A stretch of 11,165 nt of DNA from a bacterium UBA1790 (lineage in GTDB: Bacteria > Bacteroidota > Bacteroidia > Bacteroidales > Muribaculaceae), in NCBI GenBank assembly GCA_002314465.1, contig DCGA01000190.1:494-11658 (forward strand), in the 5' to 3' direction. Position numbers and translations under genes: made by a program. Position 1 is the first letter of the stretch. Every line of letters begins with the position of its first letter. This document shows positions 6,046 through 11,165 of this stretch, one piece after another. A model generated the notes under the pieces. That model saw only the letters and a list, made by a program, of their open reading frames with translations. It was not told the DNA's origin and ran no database searches.

Positions 6046-7536
6046 TTATTCTTCGTCGTAAACGATTGCCTGGCTACGAGCGTAACCGTCACGGGGTGCA
6101 TTCCACATAGAGATGAGGATGAACATACCGATGATAGCAACCACGATGATTGTGTAGAATACCGATGACCAGCCATAGAGGTCGGCAATGTAACCTACGA
6201 GCAGACCAGCGAGACCCGAACCGAGGTAACCGAGGATACCGGCGATACCGTTAGCGCGAGCACTTGCTTCCTTAGTTGCCTGGTTACCAAGCTCGATACC
6301 GATGAGTGCCTGGGGACCATAGATGAAGAAACCTGCACCTACGAGTGTGAGAGCAATGGGAGTGAGACCTGCGCTCTCGGGGAGAAGTGCAAATGTTGTC
6401 ATGAACAACGCTGCACCTGCCATACATACAACACACATGCAGTGACCCTTGCCCTTGAAGAAGTGGTCGGTCATCCAACCAGCAAACAGAGTACCGATGA
6501 TACCGGCAATCTCAAATGCAGCGGTTGTCCATGTAGCGCTCTTGATGTCAAGGCCACGTGCCTCGGTGAGGAACTTGGGACCCCAGTCGAGAACGCCCAT
6601 ACGTACTACATATACAAAGAGGTTTGCAATACAGAATGTCCATACCCAACGGTTCTTCCATACCATCACGCTCTCAAATTTCTTGCGGCGAGCAGCGCTC
6701 ATGCCACCATCCTTGAGACCGCCGAGACCTGTGTCGGGAAGATCAGGAAGACCTACTTCCTTGGGCTCGTCGCGAAGGCCGATGAAGATACCGATAGCAC
6801 CTACGAGAGCAAGGCAAGCGGGAACATAGAAGCACCACTTCCATGCACCTACGTGAGCTGCATATACAAGTGCCTGGTTAGCCGCGTCCTTAACACCGTT
6901 TGCGTCGAGGTTAGTCTGGATGTTTGCAACAACCTCAGCGTTAGCCGAGAGGTCCTGGCCCATAGAGCCCAGCAGATAACCGCAAACAACTACTGCGAGA
7001 GCAGCACCGATTGAGTGTGAGCAGTTCCAGATAGACATCTTGGTTGCAAGCTCGCTGGGGTGAATCCAGTGAGGCAGGATGCGTGCGCACGGGGGATAAC
7101 CCATGCCCTGGAAGAACTGGTTAAGGATAATTGTAACACCCATCACAAGGATAAGGATGCTGATGAAGTCGGGACCAGTTTCCACTCCGGTGATGAGTGA
7201 ACTGAGGTTTGCACCGAAACCGAATGCGAAGTTAGACAGCGCACACAGCAACAAACCGAGAGCCATAACGATACGGCCCTTGTAACGGTCTACGGTATAT
7301 CCGTTGATAAAACGTGAGAAACCGTAAGTGAGTGAACCAAAGAAGATGATCCAACCGAAACTCTTGTTGGTAATACCATACTCAGCAGTCATGCCGGGCA
7401 TAGCCACTGAAAAGTTCTTACGAACGAAATAGAAAATAGCATAGCCAATCATGGTAACGAGGATAGTCCTCATCTGCCATGACATGAATTTTTTTCTACT
7501 TTCGCCCAGCGAACTGTAAACATTCTCTTGTGCCAT
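6046..7536 (-). CDS. glpT: Glycerol-3-phosphate transporter, MFS organophosphate:phosphate antiporter
   Basis: GlpT exchanges external G3P for cytoplasmic inorganic phosphate across the inner membrane. This 496-residue protein aligns by eye along its length with E. coli GlpT. FYFVRKNFSVAMP (35-47) holds the counterpart of the substrate-binding Arg45/Lys46 pair (here Arg39/Lys40). FQGMGYPPCARILPHW (141-156) and SIWNCSHSIG (168-177) follow, the latter with the conserved His (His173). FVYVVRMGVLDWGPKFL (307-323) includes the second binding Arg (Arg311). About twelve membrane helices are expected. It is some 40 residues longer than the E. coli protein, largely from an extra loop at about 190-228 between helices 5 and 6. 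The gene begins 54 bases after glpC, same strand, with no clear promoter between, so it probably belongs to the glp operon. Confidence in family is very high; G3P specificity is supported by the residues and the neighbours. Confidence 0.95.
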   Translation of the reverse strand: MAQENVYSSLGESRKKFMSWQMRTILVTMIGYAIFYFVRKNFSVAMPGMTAEYGITNKSFGWIIFFGSLTYGFSRFINGYTVDRYKGRIVMALGLLLCALSNFAFGFGANLSSLITGVETGPDFISILILVMGVTIILNQFFQGMGYPPCARILPHWIHPSELATKMSIWNCSHSIGAALAVVVCGYLLGSMGQDLSANAEVVANIQTNLDANGVKDAANQALVYAAHVGAWKWCFYVPACLALVGAIGIFIGLRDEPKEVGLPDLPDTGLGGLKDGGMSAARRKKFESVMVWKNRWVWTFCIANLFVYVVRMGVLDWGPKFLTEARGLDIKSATWTTAAFEIAGIIGTLFAGWMTDHFFKGKGHCMCVVCMAGAALFMTTFALLPESAGLTPIALTLVGAGFFIYGPQALIGIELGNQATKEASARANGIAGILGYLGSGLAGLLVGYIADLYGWSSVFYTIIVVAIIGMFILISMWNAPRDGYARSQAIVYDEE

Positions 7537-7562
7537 AATAGAAATGAATCTTTTATATTAAC

Positions 7563-7612
7563 CCTTAATTCCGCAACACTATTATAAACCTTAATTCCGC
7601 AACACTATTATA
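7563..7612. repeat. 26-base tandem duplication spanning the end of glpC
   Basis: Positions 7563-7586 and 7589-7612 are identical over 24 bases, a direct repeat with a 26-base period. The right-hand copy includes the last seven glpC codons (giving IIVLRN) and its TAA stop. The left-hand copy lies wholly in the glpC-glpT gap. Each copy carries TATAATAGTG on the minus strand. Because the stop is inside the first copy read, the duplication leaves GlpC unchanged. It is either a recent slippage or assembly event or a doubled regulatory site. Confidence 0.9.
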
Positions 7613-8865
7613 CGATTTTTATTGAGTTCTATTGTCTTTTCTACATCAAGTGCATCGGCAATAATCGAGATGGGGTTGAGTACAGGCACGCCTGTCGACA
7701 TCTCAATCTGCCACTTACAAGTCTCACAATCAGTAGATACGGCCTCCACATTAGCCTCGGCGATAGCCTTGAACAGGGGCTCACCGATTTTCTGCGAAGT
7801 CTCGTAATTTTCTTTCTTGAAACCATAGGTTCCCGAGATACCGCAGCACTGTGAATCGAGCATAACGAGGTCAAGGCCGGGAATCATCTTGAGCAACTGG
7901 GTGCTGTAAACCACCCAACCCATGCGCTCCATGTGGCATGCAGTGTGGTAGGCAACGCGTTTCTTGTAGTCGTCGCGGAAGGCGAGTTTGAGCTTGCCCT
8001 CGTCGATGAGTTGGAACAGGAAGCGGGTAGCCAGTGTGAGGTGTTCGCGCACGTCGCCGGTCTCCATGTCAAGGAGGTGATGATACTCGTCGCGCATAGT
8101 GAACGTACAAGTCGAACTTGTGGTAACCACTGTGCGGCCCTTGGCTATTGCCTGACGCATCGATTCCATGTTGGTCTCGCCCTGCTTCTTTGCCTGTCCG
8201 TAAAGGCCGTTGGCGATGAGAGCAGTACCGCAGCACTTCTCCTTGTCGAGCAGGTGCACGCCATATCCGCATGCGTTCATCACCTTAACAAGGTCCTTGC
8301 CCAGCTGCGGGTAGTTATAGTTCACGTAGCAACCGTGGAAGAAGCTCACGTGCTTGCTATACTTGTCTTGCTCGGCAGCCGCGTGTTTCTTAAACCAACT
8401 CTCAAACTTTGTTGCAGCATAAGAGGGGAAAGTGCGGTGCTTGTCTATTGCCATTACGGTGTCCATGACAGCCTTGCTCACGCCCAGGCCAAGTGCGAAG
8501 TTGGCGATGGGAGCGACAATTGTTGCCATCGAGCCCACGAAGTCGGTGTTGGCGAGCATCATGTCGCGCAACTTGGGCTTGCCGGTATAGTATTTCATGC
8601 GAGCCTTCTGGATGATGTCACCCACATTCACGCCGTTGGGGCATGCCACCTCACAACGCTTGCAGTTGAGACACATCTTGAGGGCCTCATTGAAGAACTT
8701 GGGGTCTTTGAGGCGATAACGCTCGCCATCGGGACCGCTCTGCTTGGGGCCGGGATACAAGGGACTTACACCCGATACAGGGCAATATGCTGTACAAATA
8801 GAACACTTGAGGCACTGCTCAAAGTTGTTCTCGCTGATATTATTCAGTTGCATTTCGTCTGCCAT
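7591..8865 (-). CDS. glpC: Anaerobic glycerol-3-phosphate dehydrogenase subunit C, iron-sulfur
   Basis: GlpC is the iron-sulfur subunit that docks GlpAB on the inner membrane and passes electrons to the quinone pool. This 424-residue protein has two 4Fe-4S motifs near the N-terminus: CLKCSICTAYC (Cys18, 21, 24, with Cys28) and CLNCKRCEVAC (Cys65, 68, 71, 75). Two CCG domains follow, with GCYVNYNYPQLG (178-189) then KCCGTALIANG (210-220), and HTACH (307-311) then QCCGISGTYG (339-348). Cysteines 380 and 383 (DCETC) add a further pair. No true transmembrane helix is seen; hydrophobic surface at about 106-135 could bind the membrane. Length is near that of E. coli GlpC (396). The start ATG at 8865 is six bases after the glpB stop, so the two are co-translated or nearly so. 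The 3' end lies in a tandem duplication. Confidence 0.95.
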   Translation of the reverse strand: MADEMQLNNISENNFEQCLKCSICTAYCPVSGVSPLYPGPKQSGPDGERYRLKDPKFFNEALKMCLNCKRCEVACPNGVNVGDIIQKARMKYYTGKPKLRDMMLANTDFVGSMATIVAPIANFALGLGVSKAVMDTVMAIDKHRTFPSYAATKFESWFKKHAAAEQDKYSKHVSFFHGCYVNYNYPQLGKDLVKVMNACGYGVHLLDKEKCCGTALIANGLYGQAKKQGETNMESMRQAIAKGRTVVTTSSTCTFTMRDEYHHLLDMETGDVREHLTLATRFLFQLIDEGKLKLAFRDDYKKRVAYHTACHMERMGWVVYSTQLLKMIPGLDLVMLDSQCCGISGTYGFKKENYETSQKIGEPLFKAIAEANVEAVSTDCETCKWQIEMSTGVPVLNPISIIADALDVEKTIELNKNRIIVLRN

Positions 8866-8871
8866 GATCGT

Positions 8872-10107
8872 TTACTTTAAAATGTTTTTAGCCACAGCGA
8901 GTGCAGTGAGCATGTCAACGCCTTCGCCACTTGCCAGTTTCACCTTGTTATTGCCGCTCAGCACCTGTCCTGCCGCATATACATTATTAATAACGTTACC
9001 GTCTTTCATAACATGCAGCTGTGCGTCGGTCTTAACGCCAAATTCCATATAGGGTTGAGCCTCAAACACATTGTCGTGTGTCCACTCGGGACGCTCGGCG
9101 ATGTAGTCTACATCGAGGCCAAATACCGGTTCATATACCTTCTCGTAGTCAGAAACAAGGCCACGTCCCATGAACGAACCTGTTGCCAGCACGTAGTTTT
9201 CGGCTTCGAGCTTGGTGCCTACGAGTTTCTCAGTCTCAACGCTCTTGAGTGTGTCGCCTGCGAGTTCGCCGGCTACCACCTTGTCGCCGTTGAGGAAGGT
9301 TCCGCCCAGTGCCTCAAAGCGCTTGCGAAGCAATGCCTGCATGCGTGCGCCGGGTACCGACGGCGGGATGGTTGCAACGTAGTGCATGGGCTTGCTCACC
9401 TGCTTCTTGAGCAGCTGTGCCAGCACGTCTTCCTTGATGCCGAGCACTGCGGGGAGCAGGATTGCCTCGGCGTCACCAGCCTTTGCATTGATTTCGGCAG
9501 CAAGACGCAGCACGATGTCCTCGTTGCCCAGCACCTTGGCGATGTTGGTTGCGCGCATCTCTGTGGGGCTCTTGCGTGCCTCGTTGAGTTCGGGAAGGGT
9601 AATGGGTTTAATCTCCACGTCAGCGCCCATCTGGCGGAGTCCGTCGGCGATGAACTTAGTGGGGAAGTCCAGATAACCGATTACATTCATCAGCGCCACC
9701 TTATTATAAGGTAACTTGTCGCCGTCGATGGTGAGATAACCGTCGAGCGACAGCCATGTGGGCTTTACAGCGCCGATGGGGGTGAGTCGGTTGTGGTTGG
9801 CGGTTGCCTGACCGGTTGTCTTGACACCAGCTTCGGCAAGCAGGGCCTGAGCCTCGGCGGCCAGTGCCTCTACGTCGCCCACCTTATTATATGGGTGACT
9901 CTCTGGTAGAGTCTTGATTGCTTCTACAGGATTGGCCACGGGAGCGCCCTGAGCGTCATAGCCCAGCAGGTCGAGTGAACCAGAGGCGAAGAGCAGCGAA
10001 CTTTGACCGGTAGCCACTACAGCCACACGTTGTCCGGCCTTGGCCAGAGCGATGCCACAGGTGAGACCGGTGAGTCCTCCACCCATTACTACTGTGTTAA
10101 ACTTCAT
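8872..10107 (-). CDS. glpB: Anaerobic glycerol-3-phosphate dehydrogenase subunit B
   Basis: GlpB is the second flavoprotein subunit of the membrane-associated complex that oxidises G3P to dihydroxyacetone phosphate under anaerobic conditions. The 411-residue protein opens with MKFNTVVMGGGLTGLTCGIA, a dinucleotide-binding GxGxxG at residues 9-14, then ATGQSSLLFASGSLDLLG (32-49), which closely resembles E. coli GlpB (419 residues). A long middle section ends in EAENYVLATGSFMGRGLVSD, and the C-terminus carries NVINNVYAAGQVLSGNN, the second flavin-binding part. Its ATG overlaps the glpA stop by four bases (ATGA), so translation is coupled and the subunits are probably made in equal amounts. Nothing is missing from the expected motifs. 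Confidence 0.95.
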   Translation of the reverse strand: MKFNTVVMGGGLTGLTCGIALAKAGQRVAVVATGQSSLLFASGSLDLLGYDAQGAPVANPVEAIKTLPESHPYNKVGDVEALAAEAQALLAEAGVKTTGQATANHNRLTPIGAVKPTWLSLDGYLTIDGDKLPYNKVALMNVIGYLDFPTKFIADGLRQMGADVEIKPITLPELNEARKSPTEMRATNIAKVLGNEDIVLRLAAEINAKAGDAEAILLPAVLGIKEDVLAQLLKKQVSKPMHYVATIPPSVPGARMQALLRKRFEALGGTFLNGDKVVAGELAGDTLKSVETEKLVGTKLEAENYVLATGSFMGRGLVSDYEKVYEPVFGLDVDYIAERPEWTHDNVFEAQPYMEFGVKTDAQLHVMKDGNVINNVYAAGQVLSGNNKVKLASGEGVDMLTALAVAKNILK

Positions 10108-11165
10108 TTCAGTTCCTCCTTTCCTGCATATTGGTTAAGGCCACACAGACCTTCGTATATAGTTGCGGTGAGCTGAGCCTCGGCCATGTTGTCGCCCCAG
10201 CCTACGGGCTGCACGCCTTTCCAGCGCTCGTTGATGAACGAAGCCAAGTCGGCTTTCACGTCGGCTGCCTGCTCTTGCTTGCGGCACATCACGCCGGCTG
10301 CGCGAGTAGCACAAAGTTCACCTTGGCAAGTACCCATGCCCACGCGGGTGCGGCGGCGCAGGTTCACCAGGTTGTTTACGTTGAGGTTGTCGAGTGCAAA
10401 GTTCACTTCGCTCACACTTACGTGCTCACATTCGCACACCATTGCATCGTCAACGACATCGGTTGTCTCGGTGAATGTCTTGGTGAGGGTTCCGTGACGG
10501 CCCTCAGCAGCCATGACTGCAACTGTCTTCTTAGCGGGCTGCTCGGTAGTAACCTCTGAACCGGGAAGCGGTGTGACACCTGTCTCGCAAGCCTTGTTTA
10601 CGCCCAGCTTCTGGCAAGCCATGTTGGTGGCATCCTCGGCCATCAAGCGGTAAGTCATCATCTTACCACCGGTGATGGTGATGAAGCCTGCAAGTCCGTC
10701 GCGGGTCTCGTGGTCAAGGCATACGATACCACGGCTGATGCTACGGCCGCTGGGATCGTTGTCGGCTGCTACGAGAGGACGAACGCCTGCATAGGCGCGA
10801 AGGATGCGGGTGGTTGCAAGTGCGGGAGCAAGTTTCTCGCCCTCACGCAGCAGCACCTCTACTTCCTGCGGGGTGACGCGCATGTCGTCTACTGTTTCCA
10901 TGGGAACGCGATCACTGGTTGTACCTATTACACATACAGTATCGTCGGGAACCAGGATATCAGCGTTAGCGGGCTTGCGGCAACGGTTAATTACCATGTT
11001 GTTCACGCGATGGCCGAAGATGAGAAGGGCACCGCGGGCGGGGAACATGTTAACAGTTACACCAGCCTTCTGCGCAACGAGTTGTCCCCAAATGCCGGCA
11101 GCATTGATGACAACCTTAGCGCGAAACTCTTTGTTGATTCCTGTGTGGCGGTCAAGGGCCTTTAC
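10104..11165 (-). CDS. glpA: Anaerobic glycerol-3-phosphate dehydrogenase subunit A, N-terminus outside window
   Basis: GlpA is the FAD catalytic subunit that oxidises sn-glycerol-3-phosphate. The window holds 353 codons plus the stop; about 190 N-terminal residues, including the FAD-binding GxGxxG, lie beyond 11165. The visible part starts within KVVINAAGIWGQ and continues MFPARGALLIFGHRVN, NRCRKPANADILVP, ILRAYAGVRPLV and FITITGGKMMTYRLMAE. These follow E. coli GlpA almost segment by segment. The C-terminal BFD-like iron-sulfur domain is intact: VCECEHVSVSEV and RTRVGMGTCQGELC provide four cysteines (visible residues 244, 246, 280, 285). The ending WKGVQPVGWGD then YEGLCGLNQ is also typical. 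An internal ATG at 11048 is not the true start because conserved GlpA sequence precedes it in frame. The operon promoter must be upstream, outside the window. Confidence 0.96.
   Translation of the reverse strand, partial: VKALDRHTGINKEFRAKVVINAAGIWGQLVAQKAGVTVNMFPARGALLIFGHRVNNMVINRCRKPANADILVPDDTVCVIGTTSDRVPMETVDDMRVTPQEVEVLLREGEKLAPALATTRILRAYAGVRPLVAADNDPSGRSISRGIVCLDHETRDGLAGFITITGGKMMTYRLMAEDATNMACQKLGVNKACETGVTPLPGSEVTTEQPAKKTVAVMAAEGRHGTLTKTFTETTDVVDDAMVCECEHVSVSEVNFALDNLNVNNLVNLRRRTRVGMGTCQGELCATRAAGVMCRKQEQAADVKADLASFINERWKGVQPVGWGDNMAEAQLTATIYEGLCGLNQYAGKEELK

Noticed and set aside
6442..7014. A 190-codon plus-strand open frame opposite glpT.
   Set aside because: glpT is unambiguous here; the frame is a by-product of its codon use.
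7537..7590. TATAAT-like boxes in the duplicated sequence as promoters for glpT.
   Set aside because: Bacteroidetes promoters use TAnnTTTG rather than TATAAT, and no properly spaced pair is present.
7933..8880. A 315-codon open frame on the plus strand opposite glpC.
   Set aside because: The opposite strand encodes GlpC with all cysteine motifs; the plus-strand product shows no family features.
9013..9714. A 233-codon plus-strand open frame opposite glpB.
   Set aside because: It is antisense to a well-supported flavoprotein gene and has no signal, motif or promoter of its own.
10104..11048. A complete 314-residue glpA starting at the internal ATG at 11048.
   Set aside because: Conserved GlpA sequence (KVVINAAGIWGQ) continues in frame upstream to the window edge, so the gene is truncated by the window, not short.

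Overview
The window suggests a gut-type, anaerobic member of the Bacteroidetes (order Bacteroidales). I base this on the following: a near-perfect Bacteroidetes promoter (TTG, 19 bases, TAATTTTG) ahead of the gene at 2541; signal peptides ending in ...AQ; paired DUF6452 and DUF6048 genes; a DUF4199 plus family-2 glycosyltransferase pair; and the anaerobic GlpABC dehydrogenase. The genus cannot be fixed from this sequence. Every gene lies on the minus strand, so the window is read right to left in transcription order.

From 11165 down to about 6046 is a glycerol-3-phosphate (G3P) operon. It runs glpA (5' end beyond the window), glpB (4-base overlap), glpC (6-base gap), then glpT. GlpT brings G3P through the inner membrane. 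GlpABC oxidises it to dihydroxyacetone phosphate and feeds electrons to the quinone pool. Downstream in the same direction come a HAD-IIA (NagD/PGP-like) phosphatase at 5089-5964, an outer-membrane porin of the phosphate-selective porin O/P type at 3849-5009, and a secreted beta-propeller-like protein at 2711-3706. I read this stretch as a possible G3P or phosphate-ester acquisition locus from outer membrane to respiratory chain. The roles of the last three genes are inferred from context and motifs only. Two strong hairpins, one without a U-tract on the minus strand (5993-6027) and one with competing pairings (3761-3823), sit between these genes. A 26-base tandem duplication covers the end of glpC.

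Two terminator-like hairpins in series (2642-2676 and 2611-2638) close this block. A new promoter (2570-2601) then starts an unrelated operon: DUF4199 membrane protein, family-2 glycosyltransferase, DUF6452 lipoprotein and DUF6048 protein (truncated by the window edge). The last three are joined by two identical TGATG stop-start overlaps. This operon probably serves the cell envelope.

I see no tRNA, rRNA, CRISPR array, insertion sequence or phage gene. No gene-free stretch exceeds 170 bases. The content is mostly conserved core-type metabolism and envelope genes, and I do not see a clear undescribed defence or mobile system.
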